NCBI GenBank assembly: GCA_023627715.1
Contig: JAMAHW010000122.1
Coordinates: forward strand, 1 to 64,000
Direction: 5' to 3'
Source: Periconia sp. R9002
Lineage: Eukaryota; Ascomycota; Dothideomycetes; Pleosporales; Periconiaceae
DNA: 64,000 nt
Below, in pieces: positions 9,519 through 21,539 of this stretch. Positions within the stretch are counted from its first letter, which is position 1. Every line of letters starts with the position of its first letter. The notes under the pieces are model-generated. The model made no database searches. It worked only from the letters and a program-made list of their open reading frames with translations, and was not told where the DNA came from. The position numbers were made by a program, and so were the translations under genes.

Positions 9519-11644
9519 TTAGTGCTCAAGCAACCTGAGCGAACCCTGGACAACCACGTTCTCGAGGATGGAGCCCGGTGGGATGTCAATCGTCTGGCCC
9601 TCGGTGGCTACAATGATGACAGTACCCTTGAGAGTCACACCGCGACCCAGGTTGACAGGACCAGTGATGGTGAGATGATCCAGCTCGACGATCTTAGGGA
9701 TCGAAGGGATGCGAGCCTGGAAGCTCGAAACCTTCTTGAAGTCACTGCCGAGCTTGATCAAGGGAGCGGGGCCGAAACGGTTGGGGTCGATGACTAGCTG
9801 ACCGTGCTGGAGAGTGTAGAGGTCAGACTTGACGAGCATAAGATCCGAGCACGTCTTGACAGGCAAGAAACGTCGTCGGGGCACATTAACACCGTGTGCG
9901 TTCTTGAAATGGCGGATGGCAGCACCGACGGCCGTCTCGAGCTGGAGCACAGACACATCGGCCTCGCCCTTCTTATCAGCTGGGATGGACTTGCCGTTGG
10001 GAATAATCTCCATGGCAAGCTCGTTGTTCTCCACGACACGCTTGACAGCCTTCAAGTTCATCCAGATGTTGTTCGTGTTGAAGTACTTGAACTTCTTGAT
10101 CGACTTGAACTCGTTGACGTGCTCCTTGGGCACCTGGGCGATTTCGAGAAGACGGACGGAGCCCTCGTAATCGATGATGGTACCACCCTTGACGTCAGCC
10201 TTGGTCTTGTCGGTCAACTCCATGATGTACTCGGCGTTGGAGTCAACCATGTGCTGGAGGATGCGGAGATCGACGACAGCGCCCAAGTTGTCGGCGTTGG
10301 AGAGGAAGAGAATCTCGATGCCGCGGTCAAGGAGCTTGTCGAGAATGCCAGAGTTGTAGAGAGACTCGAAGACGTCACCGTGGCCTGGAGGGTACCAGTT
10401 GGAAATGTCCGAATCGGCAGTCTTGGGTGCAGGGAGCAAAGAGTCCTTGAGCACACGGGGGTATTTGGACTGGTTGAAGGTCATGATGTCGATGTTGTGG
10501 CCCTCGTACTTCTTGATGATGCTAGCCGTGTCGGAGTCCGTGTTGAACGAGTTCATGAGGACAAAGGGCACGTTGACATCGTATGTGCGGTTGAGGTATT
10601 CGATCTGACGAACGGACAGGTCCAAGAAGGACATGCCATCGCGAACCTCAATGACCGACTTGGGACCAACGCAACCCATGGAGGTACCCAGACCACCGTT
10701 GAGCTTGACGACTGCGAGCTTGTTGAGGTATTCGACGGCCTCGGAGTTGGGCAAATCGTCGTAGCTGACAACCTGCTCGGCCTTGGGAGGAGCGATGCGG
10801 TTCCAGTCGATGACATTGCCCTTGGCCTTGTCGTTGAGGTATCGTCGGAAGAGAGCGAAGAAGTTGTCCATCTCGGTCTCGATACGCTGTGCATGGTCAG
10901 CTCTGAAGCTACAATTGTGCCTCCGATACCCGTCCCCGCCAGCTGCAGGAGCCTCCAAAGAAACAAACAGGGGGTTGTTTTTTGCTTTGCAAGGTCTCCT
11001 GTTTAGGCGAAATCGGGTATGGGACTAGAAGAGGGATTACGCACCTTCTTCTCGACGGGGTCCGTGACCGAGTCCACGAGCTTGTTCAAGGAGTTGCGCA
11101 TCTGCGATGCCGCAACATTGGTCGAGGTATTCTCGAAAGCCTGTTGCATTTCCTTGTTAGTTCTGGCGAAATTCTGCGCATGTGGCCTCAGAGGCTCGCG
11201 GATTATGCTCGTTTGAGCCGTCCCAACTGGCTGTGTTTTGCCCATGTCTGACGCTGCAGCAGAAATGTCCAATTGAGAGTTGTAGAGTGGTCGTTCTGAT
11301 CAAGCTGAGGTATATGCTTGTAGGTATGCAAGCAGCCAGCGTGCTGGAGATGGCAGATGTTGCCCGCTCACGGACGTCATTGTCGTCTCCACCTTCTTCA
11401 AGCACAACCACAGAAGCTTCGGGCGAGGGGTTTTCGGGGCAAGAGCTCATGCTGGCAAACATGGCTCCTTCCCGAGGGGAAAAAAGGGAAAGTGCAAGTA
11501 GAATGATGGCAGGGAAACGGCGTAGAAGGGGAGAAAAGCTGTACAACTTACCATGTGCGACTGAGATTTGCCGTGATGACGCGGGGCCTCAGAGCCGTCG
11601 CCGGCGGCGGGCTTTAAATGGGAGGGGATGGCGCGAGAAGCCAT
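9519..11644 (-). CDS. ugp1: UTP-glucose-1-phosphate uridylyltransferase
   Basis: Makes UDP-glucose from UTP and glucose-1-phosphate in the cytosol, feeding glucan, glycogen and trehalose synthesis. Three exons, 11644-11552, 11173-11045 and 10886-9519, with introns of 378 and 158 nt, encode 529 aa, the usual fungal length. Exon joins read SHM/NFARTN and VEKK/RIETEM, both as in the family. The nucleotide-binding loop [12 protein letters not shown] is present, then [20 protein letters not shown] and the C-terminal left-handed beta-helix ([20 protein letters not shown]). The ATG at 11644 begins the first exon ([12 protein letters not shown]). A pyrimidine-rich leader (minus strand, about 11650-12050) precedes it, as for highly expressed fungal genes. 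A 400-codon frame on the opposite strand is a shadow. Confidence 0.95.
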
Positions 11645-13301
11645 GCTGGGTGAATGCGAGTTTGAGAGGGGAGGAGGGAGGAGAGTGAGGAGAGTGAGGA
11701 GAGAAAAGACAGGTGAAGTGAGAGAAAGGGGAGAGATAACGACGGCGGGAGAGGAGCACGTCGTACAAGTAGGTAAATAGTTGGCGTTGGCCCGAGCGCC
11801 GTGGGGCAACGGGACAGGCGATTTCGAGAACGTGCTGGGAGAGTAGGCGGAGAGGGACACTGGCACGGACGGCGGTGTGCAGCGATGCAATAGGGGTGCC
11901 AATGAACACTTATGTAGCCAATTGCGCCAAAATCGCTCGGGATAAGATGAATCCTCAGGGGGATAACGGGGACACGAGGAATTATGTACGGAGTGGCTGG
12001 CTTGTGTGAGGTTTTTTTTGGATAAGTTGATGGATGGGATAGCAAAATGTGTACATACAGACATTTATGTACATAATATCATCGTGACACACATGCCCCC
12101 ATAGCATCCACCCACAGGCACAACAACAAAGGGGGAAATGATGGCTTCGCCACATGCCATCCTTGATTTACTAATTGGGATGCAACCTGATGCAATGGCA
12201 TATCCATATCACCGACTGGCCGTCAACGTTGAGCTCTCTGTTTGCCGCAGCGTGTCAATCCATGCCCCTCCGAGCTTTCCCCTCGCCCAGCGCACCCCTA
12301 CCCCTCCCTCAACGACTAACGTTAGTAGTGGTGTAGTAGCGGTGGTCATGGCCAAGGTAAACAGAAAATCCCTTATCCAACAAAAACGGCACCAGCAGAT
12401 CAATTCGTCCGTCTTTTTTTCCATCTCAACACCAACAGCAGTGTTGCCATGCTCACCATCGAAAAATGTCATAGCTCCCTCGGGATGCAAATTTATCTAA
12501 AAGCGCCCCCCCCCCTCGTCCGCCTCCGCATAGCAACAATCCACCTGAGCCACTATCCTATCCGCCTCACATCCCTCGCCTAGCTCGGAAGGGCAAGCCG
12601 CAGACAAGGATCCGAGGGCGGTCAAGATTCTAGGTGCGCGCGAATGCGTCTCTGCATGGTCGCTATCGTCTTTTGCAACCCTCCATTGCTGCCTTTGCTC
12701 TGCGCTGGCCTGCCTGGCCTCTAGCCTGCGCTATCAATCTCTTGCTCAACAAGAAAAAAAATCTGCTCCTATCCTGGACGCGCGAGATGATGTGCGCCAT
12801 CCATGCAGGGTTTTTTCGGTTGGGCCATGCCATTGTTGACCCAACGGGATGCGAACAATAAAAATAAAAACGAAGTGCACAACATAAATCCATCATATAG
12901 ACGCCACAATTGACCATGTATTGAAGTGGCGTATCCACTCTCCCACGCGGCGTAAAAGCCCGTGGGGGTCAAGCCATGCCAGACGCGGCTAGCTTGTCAT
13001 CTCTTCACGCACTTGGCACCCCTTCTACATGGTGCTCATTCATCTCCACACACACCTGCATCAACTCCCTGTGGCTTCCCGTGGCTGCGGTGCGTCAACA
13101 CATTCAGGAACAACATGCCGCTGTTATTGCCGACGACGAGATAGGCGCAGGAACCTTGCAAACACCGCTAAGCTCCATATATCGGTTATGCACCCTCTTC
13201 ATTGTTTTTCTATCTTTGTTCTCAACGGAACGAGAGCGACTCCCTGTCTGCACGGAATCACGACGATAATGCATCATTCTTTCTTTCCCCAATCACCCCT
13301 T
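11645..13301. other. Long intergenic and UGP leader region
   Basis: About 1.65 kb without a supportable gene. The part next to the UGP gene is a CT-rich leader/promoter on the minus strand (11650-12050). A run of ten C stands at 12506-12515. The rest shows only short frames on both strands. Confidence 0.5.
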
Positions 13302-14172
13302 TTATGGCACCACGGGACGGAGAATCTCGATGACTGGCGCATCTGCAAAGGGCACCGCCAGAGGCTTCTCCACCCGTAATCTGATGCTCGAGCCCTCGTC
13401 AGCTGAAGTGAAGTAGTTCTTTCGTAGCTCTTCCACCACTTTGGTCGAAAGAGCTTCAAGCGTCTCAAACTCCGAATTGGCAATCGTCTGGTGCAAGTTA
13501 GCTCGTGTTTATCTTCTGTAACCGGCTAAAGGCACGTACGTTGACCACTGCAGTCTCCAACTTGGGATACTCGTCGATACGTTCTTCGTTCACTTTTTCG
13601 ATCCAGAGATTGACAACTACAGGTTGCTTTTGCAACCGCTCGTTTGCGTTGACGCCAATGATGCAGGGGACTCTGAGATTGCGAAGATAGAGCTCCTCCA
13701 CTCCTTGCGAGAATTGAGTCACGCTTTTTTTGTAGCCGACGCCGTCCCCAAACATGCTTCCTTTCAAGTAAAAGGTGTCGATTTCGAACGCAGCAAGAGG
13801 AGTCTGGCTAGCCGTTGATGTTTTCACGATTTGCCCAAGGAGATGGTTTGTAAAGTCTTTTGTAGACATCCAGTCGGACTCTTTGTCGGCAACGGCTTGC
13901 ACTAGATTTTTGCTCAGAATCCCGTAATGAATGGTACTATTGTCTAGCGAGTCTCCCTGGGCCGCAGTATCGAAAGGCTTTGGTAAGATCACTGTAGCGG
14001 TGATCAACGCTCGTTGTTTTTTCTGGCGACCCCAGACATCGACTCCAGCATTTGCGAGAACTTGGAGGTTTCGGACCGTGATTCTGTCGGCTTTTCGTAA
14101 ATTCTCTGCTTCGTCTCGTACTGCTCTTGCAAAGTTTTCCGGCTCCACTCCTGGTGGTAATCCTCTATACAT
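13302..14172 (-). CDS. FolB-like (dihydroneopterin aldolase family) protein
   Basis: Two exons, 14172-13540 and 13487-13302, joined in phase 0 over a 52-nt intron, give 272 aa. The layout fits tandem tunnelling-fold modules of the dihydroneopterin aldolase/epimerase family: an N-terminal half starting ADRITVRNLQVLANAGVDVWG and ending in a long helix (DFTNHLLGQIVK), then a second half (VEELYLRNLRVPCIIGVNANE) closing with RLRVEKPLAVPFADAPVIEI. In fungi the family acts in folate synthesis, and Fol1 carries two FolB modules plus HPPK and DHPS; this protein lacks the latter two, so it may be a stand-alone aldolase or a divergent paralogue. The ATG at 14172 is preferred; the frame is open further 5' but that part is unlike protein. 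Confidence 0.75.
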
Positions 14173-14601
14173 GATGGGTTGATGACCTTGATTCTTTATT
14201 AGGTAATCCTGTGAGGGGCAATACGGATTAAACGGTGGAAATTCAAAATGTAGAGAAGAGCGACCAAAGATGTAGCAGTTTATGTATGACTGATGATGTT
14301 TGGAATGCCGACAAGCTACGGCGTAGTTACTAACAAGTACTGAAGTACATAATATAGATGTACATGGTACAAAGCTTACTGTCGTCAATCGTGAATGGGA
14401 AACGCCCTGTTGCCCTTCAGCCCTAGTGCGTCGAGCCGCGCTTGCCTCAATTAGGTCGCGAGTGGGGCTCTTCCAGAGCTCCGCCTGTAGAAACATCCAG
14501 AAGCTCGACCGTAGATTTATTTCACCACTCCACCACCTCCGCCTACACGCCCGACTTCTTCAGATACCCGTTTACCTCACAATCGCACATCACACTCCGC
14601 C

Positions 14602-16523
14602 ATGGCTGACGCGCTGAAAGCCGAAGGCAACAAGCTCTTTGCCGAGAAGAAATTCGAGGAATCCATGTAAGTGTGGTACCAGGCATACGAGGCATGCCAA
14701 TTGCGATTCAAACATGCATACTAATGATGTAACAGCGAGAAGTTCTCACAAGCTATCGAGCTTGATCCTTCAAATCATGTCCTATATTCCAATCGCTCGG
14801 GCGCCTACGCTTCGCTGAAAGACTACCCCAAGGCCCTTGACGATGCAAACAAAGTAGTGGAGCTTAAGCCCGACTGGTCGAAAGGCTGGGGCCGCAAGGG
14901 AACGGCTCTACATGGTGTTCGTGACCTTGGTATGTATTCCAGGTCCTTTACCTTGAACCAGATGCTAATCATATACAGTTGGAGCAACCGAGGCTTTTGA
15001 GGAAGCCCTCAAACTCGACGCAAACAACGCCCAAGCCAAGTCCGGTCTTGACGCTGTCAAGCGGGCTGTTCAGGCAGAAGCAAGGGCAGATGGCATGGGC
15101 GGTGACCCCTCTGGCGGTTTGGGCGGCCTTTTCAACGACCCACAAATGATCCAGAAGTTGGCCGCAAACCCCAAAACCGCGTCTCTGCTTGGGGACGCCG
15201 ATTTCATGCGCAAGCTTCAGAATCTACAACAGAACCCCAACGATATTGGATCAGCAATGCAAGACCCGAGGCTCATGCAGGCTTTGAGTGTGCTACTAGG
15301 AATCGATATGCAGTTTGGCCAGCCACCAGCGGGTGCACAGCAAGCAAGTGCTGCTACCGAGGCTGAGGAGGATGTCGAGATGCCCGACGCGAAGCCAGCG
15401 CCTAAGCCTGAGCCAAAGAAAGAACCTGAACCGGCCCCGGAACCTGTAGAAGAAACCGAGGAGGAGAAGACTGCAAAGGAGGCCAAGGCCAAGGCCGACG
15501 AAGAGAAGAAGAAAGGCACAGAATTCTACAAGAAGCGCCAGTTCGATGAGGCCATTGAGCACTACACCAAAGCTTGGGAAATCCACAAGGACATCACGTA
15601 CCTCACCAACCTCGGTGCTGCCAAGTTCGAAAAGGGTGATTATGCCGGCTGTATCGAGGCTTGCCAACAGGCTGTCGAATACGGACGTGAGATTCTGGCC
15701 GATTTCAAGATCATTGCAAGAGCTTTTGCTCGCATTGGTACGGCTTACGAGAAGCAGGGTGATTTAGCCAATGCCATTCTCTATTACCAAAAGGCACAGA
15801 CTGAGCACCGGACACCTGAGGTGCTCGCTAAGCTCCGTGCCGCAGAGAAAGCAAAGATCACGGCGGAAAAGCAGGCTTACATCGACCCTGAGAAGGCAGA
15901 AGAGGCTCGTTTGCTCGGAAACCAAAAATTCAAGGAGGCTGACTGGCCCGCTGCCGTGGAGGCATACACGGAGATGATCAAACGCGCACCAGACGACGCA
16001 CGTGGCTACTCCAACCGGGCGGCTTGCTTTATCAAGCTTCTCTCGTTCCCTTCTGCTATCACTGACTGCGACGAGGCCATCAAGCGCGACCCCAAGTTCG
16101 TGCGGGCATACCTTCGCAAGGCACAGGCGTATTTCGCCATGAGGGAATACAACAAATGTATTGACGTGTGCACGGAGGCCATGGCCGCAGATGAGGGTGG
16201 TAAGAACGCTCGTGAAATTCGAGAACAGGAGCAGAAGGCCATGCAAGCCCAGTACTCTGCTCGGGAAGGCGAGACCGAGGAGCAGACCATGGAGCGCATC
16301 CAGAGGGACCCTGACGTAAGTCCATACCCGTAGACATCCCCACATAACGCATCAAGCTAACAACGTGTAGATCGTCGCTATCCTTCAAGACCCCATTATG
16401 CAGAGCATCCTGCAGCAAGCCAAGGACGACCCGGCTGCGCTCCAGGAGCATCTCAAGAACCCGGGAATCCGATCCAAGATCCAGAAACTGGTGGCGGCAG
16501 GTGTGATTCGCATGGGACGGTAG
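14602..16523 (+). CDS. sti1: Hsp70/Hsp90 co-chaperone Sti1 (Hop)
   Basis: Cytosolic adaptor that passes clients from Hsp70 to Hsp90. Four exons, 14602-14666, 14736-14929, 14979-16315 and 16371-16523, give 582 aa, close to yeast Sti1. The order is TPR1 ([20 protein letters not shown], residues about 5-115), DP1 ([19 protein letters not shown] ... [11 protein letters not shown]), an acidic Glu/Pro/Lys linker (about 225-265), TPR2A ([20 protein letters not shown]), TPR2B ([20 protein letters not shown]) and DP2 ([15 protein letters not shown]) ending VIRMGR. All introns have GTAAGT- or GTATGT-type donors. Complete and ordinary. Its 3' end faces that of the bZIP gene. Confidence 0.96.
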
Positions 16524-16976
16524 ACGTGCGAGGATGCTTCACTAGAGGATTTTTTTTCTTTCACTTTCAGAAACGAGGCTACGACTCTGATTCACGAATC
16601 TAATTTACACGAGGGTGAAATGAGCGTTCCTTTTTTTTCTTCATTCTCGACATGAATTACAGGCGTAGATGTATGTATACTGCATAGCGTTTTTAGGGAA
16701 AAAGGGGAAATGTTCAAACCTTTTGTTTTTTAGGGACGTTTGACACTTGAACAATATATAATGGAGACACGCCAGACTGCTTTTTCCCAGTACACCTGTG
16801 AAACTAGGTACTTTGCCTGTGCTTGTTTGTTTATTTTGTTTTTTCACCTCTCAAAAATACGAACAGTTCGCTTTAACGCTTTCCCAATCAAATCGCACAA
16901 AAGCTTCTAGGAAAGAAAAGAGTGCCTCCTTTCCCCCCATCTCTCCCTCCCTTCACCCTTGCCCCTACCCTCTCAA
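16524..16976. other. Convergent 3' flanks of sti1 and the bZIP gene
   Basis: About 450 nt of T-rich 3' flanking sequence, with no gene seen. The plus-strand frame that continues from here through the bZIP gene is its antisense shadow. Confidence 0.5.
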
Positions 16977-18014
16977 TCACACCCCACTAATAAAATCCAA
17001 CAACCGAAACAACGCCCCATTCTCCACCCGACACCCCTCGCCCTCCCTCCTCGCGCGTCGGTACCCGACAGACAACCACCGCCGGATCGTCGCCGCGTCG
17101 ATGCCGCGGAAGTTTTGCTGCTGGATCAGAATGTACGCCTGTGCGCAGAGCGTCGTGGATTCGGTTGGTGAGGGCGCCGGGCGTGTGTGGCAGGTTGTGC
17201 ATTCTGGGGAGGTGGAAGCCGTGGGTAAGGGGAGAGGTGGGGTTGAGGTGGTTGGGGGAAGGGCGGTGCTGGTGGGAGTGGCGAGGGGGAGGGGGATGTC
17301 GGTGTCGGTGCAGCAGGGGGGTGGGCCTGTGGGGAGGAGGAGCGGTGGGAGGGGGAGGGGGAGGGTTTGGGGTGGTAAGAGGGTGGTGGATGATGAGGGA
17401 GAAGGGGGAGAGATTGATAGTGGGCAAGAAGAAGGAGGAGGAGGAGGAGGAGGGGAAGAAGAATATGACGATGAAGTAGGAGATGTAGAAACTTCTCCGT
17501 ACACCACTCTTTCTTCCCCGTCCCGACGTCCCACGTCCTCTACTCCTCCGTCCGGCATCATCATCTCAACATCCCCATCCCCACCCACCACCACCTCTCC
17601 CTCGATATACCCCATCCCTCTCCTATCCGCCACCACAACATCCCTACCCAGCTCATCCTCATGGTCACAAAACAACGCCCGTCCCCCTTCCCCATCTCCC
17701 ACCCGCTGCTTCAACTCTTCAATCTCCGCCAGCGCCGCCGCGAGTCGCTGTTCCGTCTCCGCGAGCTTGCCTTCGAGCGTCGCGATGTAGTCGCGTCGTC
17801 GCGCCCGGTGGCGCCGTTGGTTCTCGCGGACGCGGGTTAAGGTGTGCTCGGCCGAGACGCGCTGTTTGCCTGTGCGGCGGGGGGGTTCTGAGGGTGAAGA
17901 GGATGAGGAGGGGGACGAGGAGGGGGAGGGAGATGTTGTTGTTGTTGGAGGGGAGGGAGTGAGGACTTTGAGGGTTCGTGATGGTTTGGTGGTGCGGGTG
18001 GGGTTGGGTGCCAT
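16977..18014 (-). CDS. bZIP transcription factor
   Basis: Single-exon gene for 345 aa. Residues 61-75 are a bZIP basic region (RVRENQRRHRARRRD) and 77-105 a short leucine zipper (YIATLEGKLAETEQRLAAAL). Ser/Thr/Pro-rich low-complexity sequence surrounds it (1-45 and about 175-260). The last 80 residues are a conserved module of a fungal bZIP group: a Cys pair (CTTC), then CAQAYILIQQQNFRGID and RRWLSVGYRRA, ending CRVENGALFRLLDFISG. The target genes are unknown. It is divergent from the arsenite methyltransferase gene with about 750 nt between their starts, so a shared control region is possible. Confidence 0.85.
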   Translation of the reverse strand: MAPNPTRTTKPSRTLKVLTPSPPTTTTSPSPSSSPSSSSSPSEPPRRTGKQRVSAEHTLTRVRENQRRHRARRRDYIATLEGKLAETEQRLAAALAEIEELKQRVGDGEGGRALFCDHEDELGRDVVVADRRGMGYIEGEVVVGGDGDVEMMMPDGGVEDVGRRDGEERVVYGEVSTSPTSSSYSSSPPPPPPPSSCPLSISPPSPSSSTTLLPPQTLPLPLPPLLLPTGPPPCCTDTDIPLPLATPTSTALPPTTSTPPLPLPTASTSPECTTCHTRPAPSPTESTTLCAQAYILIQQQNFRGIDAATIRRWLSVGYRRARREGEGCRVENGALFRLLDFISGV

Positions 18015-18765
18015 TGTGGTCGGATGGGCTTGTTTCTTTCTTTCTGTTTGGTGTTGTGGGACTGGAATTGAGGTTGTTGGTCGTTGTGAAGGTGTTCCTT
18101 GAAGTTTTGTCCTTCGTGGAATTCTTGCTGATTAGGGTTTCTTCCCGGTTTAGATGAGAGTCTGCTGCTATCGGAGCCAAAAGAGGTTTGTGTACATAGG
18201 TAGAGAGATGGGGTATCAATCGCAATGCTTTGTTCCGCAAAGGTAAGAACAAAAAAAGGGGGAAGGAAAATAATTTCGTACAAGTCCAACAAGCGAAAAT
18301 TGCGTGGAAAAGCGAGAGTCGGCAGAGAAGAAGAAGCACTTGGGGTTAAAGCTTTCAATGATGTGATGCCTCGGGCTGAGACAGCTCGCGTGAGAAGGTG
18401 GTGACATATCGACCGGGGGCGTCTTGTGATTGGTTGGTTGGTGTGACGAGCGTCGGAACCCTTCTCCTTGGGCTCGGAATCTCGGAATGAAACAATTGTG
18501 GATCTGCTGATGGCATCAAGGACTACCTTTGGTTATTTTCGTGAGGTCGAGGTATGAGTATTGAGTGATTTTCATGTAAGTAAGCATTGTAGGTTTGCCA
18601 CGTTCGAGAACGTGTGGGTGAAGCGGTGACATATCGCGCACATGACCTCAAGATATTTGTACTTACAACTCCCGTCTTCAAGTGATTTTCTATGACTTTC
18701 GTCAAAGGATTCCTTATCGCCCTAAGTACAGCAGTCATCTCTCACAAGTAAACAAACAGTGAAAC
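18015..18765. other. Divergent promoter region, bZIP / arsenite methyltransferase
   Basis: About 750 nt between two divergent starts, with only short frames. The bZIP leader is CT-rich on the minus strand. No confident binding site was identified. Confidence 0.45.
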
Positions 18766-19842
18766 ATGTCTACCCAAATGGATACCTCCACCATCTACCA
18801 AAACGTCAAAGATCGATACACGGCGAGCGCGCTGGCGCCATCCCTTCCTAACTACAGCAATGCCGTCGCTCAGGCTTTCGGATACAGTGCTGAAGATGTA
18901 CGCCGACAGTTTCTAGCATATTTTACATATGCTCCTTCGTGAGGAAGAACGACAACTGACACCTAACCAGCTCGCCTCCATCCCCGCAGACTCCAATCTC
19001 GGCCTAAGCTGCGGTAACCCCCTCGCACTGGCGCACCTCCAGCCCGGCGAAACCATCATCGACCTAGGCAGCGGCGCTGGCTTCGATTGCTTCCTAGCCG
19101 CCAACAAAATCGGTCCCTCGGGACGCGTCATCGGCGTCGATATGAACGAAGACATGCTCGCCAAAGCACGTCGCAACGCGGAGAAATCGGGCAAGGAAAA
19201 TATCGTTTCGTTTGTTCATTCGCGCATCACGGATATCCAGCTCCCTTCTTCAACGGCGGACGTTATCATCTCGAATTGCGTTATTAATCTTGTCCCGCAT
19301 GCGGAGAAACACCGCGTGTTTAAGGAAATGTATCGGTTGTTGAGGCCGGGTGGGAGGGTTGCGATTTCGGATATTTTGCTCAAGAAGGACTTGCCGGAGC
19401 AGATGAGGGACGATTTTGCGCTGTATGTAGGTTGCGTTGCTGGTGCGAGTAGGAAGGAGGATTACGAAATGTGGTTGAGTGCGGCGGGGTTCGCGGACGT
19501 ACTGGTGATGGACGCGGAAACGGACTTGAATGTATATACGCGGACTGACGAGGACAGTGTGAAGAGTGCTTGCTGTGGTGGATCGGTTAAGGAGACGAAG
19601 GAAGAGAGTAGCGATGGGTGTTGTAAGCCTAAGGAGGTCGAAGAGAAGAGCGCCGCTAGCTCATGTTGTGGCGTGGACAAGGCGGATGGAGGTGTCGTTC
19701 AGGATGTGAGAACAAACTTCAAAGATGTAAATCTGAATGAATGGGCTGGTGAGTAGTATCTGCGGAGTTCTCGAGAAGGATGTCTATTTGCTGACTTGTT
19801 GGGGTAGGGTCATACAAGATCTTTGCGGTTAAAGCAGCGTAA
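18766..19842 (+). CDS. arsM: Arsenite S-adenosylmethionine methyltransferase (ArsM/AS3MT type)
   Basis: Methylates As(III) with SAM and thiols, an arsenic detoxification step. Exons 18766-18897, 18971-19748 and 19808-19842 give 314 aa; the third exon adds SYKIFAVKAA. The SAM motif DLGSGAGFDCF is clear, and the three cysteines typical of ArsM are in place: LSCGNP, ISNCVINL and VGCVAG. After the methyltransferase domain a tail carries three vicinal pairs (ACCGG, GCCKP, SCCGV), likely extra arsenite-binding sites. The exon 1/2 join reads GYSAED/LASIPADSNLG, as in the family. The neighbour on the other strand is a bZIP gene; no arsenic efflux or reductase gene is in the window. Confidence 0.92.
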
Positions 19843-20055
19843 TGGCAGTTTGGCGGTATAATTTGGTGATATGTGCTCCGTTCACCTCATCAGTGATGCA
19901 GGTGTTTTTTTCTGGGTCGGGTTTTCTGCTGTTACTTCGGATGATGTGGACAGGGTAATCTCTCTAACTATGTACATATATTACGGTGCTAGTTCTAAAA
20001 AGAACATTATCAACCTCATCCTTTCCCCTTTTCTTTCTGAGAACATCTACACCCC

Positions 20056-21539
20056 TTACACATAGACATAACAAAACGGCCCCGCAAGTGTACTACTCGC
20101 CTGCCTGATCGTAATATCCGGCACGCCCACAAACCCCAAACTAAGAACATCATCCAAAGACGTGTTCCGACTAGGGGGCTGGTTATTTACCGTCAACGTA
20201 CCCCCGACTACATACATCCTATTGAGCACATCCAAGTTTTGCCACGTGAAGTACGCGCGATCAATCGCCGCGTGGTGGAAGTAGAATGCAGGGTCACCGG
20301 GCGAGGCAAACAAGTCGCCTCCGGGGTCTGCGCCGATGGTGAAGTGGCCCCCCGTGTGGACGCCGAGGAACCCGGCGGGGAAGTTGCCTTGGAGAGTTGT
20401 GGCGAAGTCAACAACCGATGGGCTTTGTTTGAGGAGACCTGCTACCGAGGGGTCGGGCGTCCAGGTCGAAGAGGCGGCCACTGAGATGTCGCGGCTGAGA
20501 CAGCGCGGGTTGTAGCCCAGTCCATTGGGGAGCGGGTTGGGGGGAATGTTGGCACTCACGGGGCTTACAGGCCCGAGGTTGACGGTGAAGCTTTTGGAAG
20601 GGAAGGTGTTAGTTGTGGTGAGGAGGATGGGGGAGGGGAGGCAGGAATAAGCGTACTTTTTGAATGGTCCGGATTTGAGACATCCTCCACCATTTCCAGG
20701 AGGCAGGCTGATGTTACAGGCGTCGCGGGAAGGGATACAGGTGTTGTTACGACCAGCCACAAACTCTCCGTCGCCCGAGATGGAAGTCTCGCTGCCATCA
20801 AAGAGAGGAGACTTGGTAGGGTCGTTGGCCCATTTTGGCCAGTTGTAGTAGGGTTGGTATCCCTGGGCCGAGAATCAGTATGAGAGCGAAGAAATTTCGA
20901 GGGGTGGTGTTAGGTTTTACCTTGTAGCCACACTCGTTCCTCAGTGCTTGTTCGTACGCCCACGTGAAGTAGCGGTGCCAAGTGAGGAAGTTACCCTGCA
21001 AGAGTTAGTAAGGAAGAGGAGGAGGGTGAGATGAATCGGTGATAGTATTACAGTTCCATGGATCGATAGAGTCTGGTTGATATGCGTCGCGACGAAGTCG
21101 TCATATCTCGTCTTCGCGCCGGGGGCAAGTTCAGATGGCGTTTTGGCTGGTTTCTGGGACAGACACTGCACTGCAGCGATATATTCCTTCTTTTCCTTCG
21201 CTGAAAGAGCGGACCTACTTTTCGTTAACCATAACGCTCTCCAACCTGCAGGTATTGTGTGTGGCCTTACCATTCCTTTCTCACGGCCGCATTCTCCAGC
21301 GTGCACTTTGGCGGACCCTGTTGCGGAGGACAAGTCGGACCTACAGCCTTCGTGTCTACACGTTGGCTCTGTTCGAACACTTTCAGATTCCGCAAACCCA
21401 GATCCGCTAACGCATCCGACTCCAGCTGAGTTTGGTTCTCAGGATGCGGTTGCGGTGGCGGTGGGGGACCGGGAGCGGGTGCGGCGCTGACACCGCTGCA
21501 AAGCAGTGCAACCGTTGCTGCAACCGTTGATACTTTCAT
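20056..21539 (-). CDS. Secreted short-type tyrosinase
   Basis: Type-3 copper oxidase for phenols. Five exons, 21539-21271, 21214-21052, 20995-20921, 20862-20657 and 20590-20056, all with GT-AG introns, give 415 aa. A signal peptide is present (MKVSTVAATVALLCSGVSAAPAP), then a Pro-rich spacer. CuA histidines lie in VATHINQTLSIHGTGNFLTWHRYFTWAYE: the ATH, SIHG and TWHR residues. CuB is HTGGHFTIG followed by DPAFYFHHAAIDR. There is no C-terminal lid domain as in the large tyrosinases; the enzyme ends soon after CuB (QASSTLAGPFCYVYV). It resembles the ~400-aa secreted fungal tyrosinase group. The stop-free exon 4/5 join (KK/FTVNLGPV) supports intactness. Confidence 0.9.

Noticed and set aside
9804..11006. 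400-codon open frame on the plus strand
   Set aside because: It lies exactly antisense to the UGP gene, whose codon usage (few CTA/TTA/TCA codons) leaves the opposite strand open. Its repetitive Val/Asp/Leu composition is not protein-like.
11157..11546. Minus-strand frame of 129 codons within the UGP gene
   Set aside because: Lies in UGP intron 1 and exon 2 in another frame; the splice from 11552 to 11173 explains the region.
16798..17790. 330-codon open frame on the plus strand
   Set aside because: Antisense shadow of the bZIP gene; Gly/Arg/Ser low complexity mirrors the Pro/Ser/Thr-rich coding strand.
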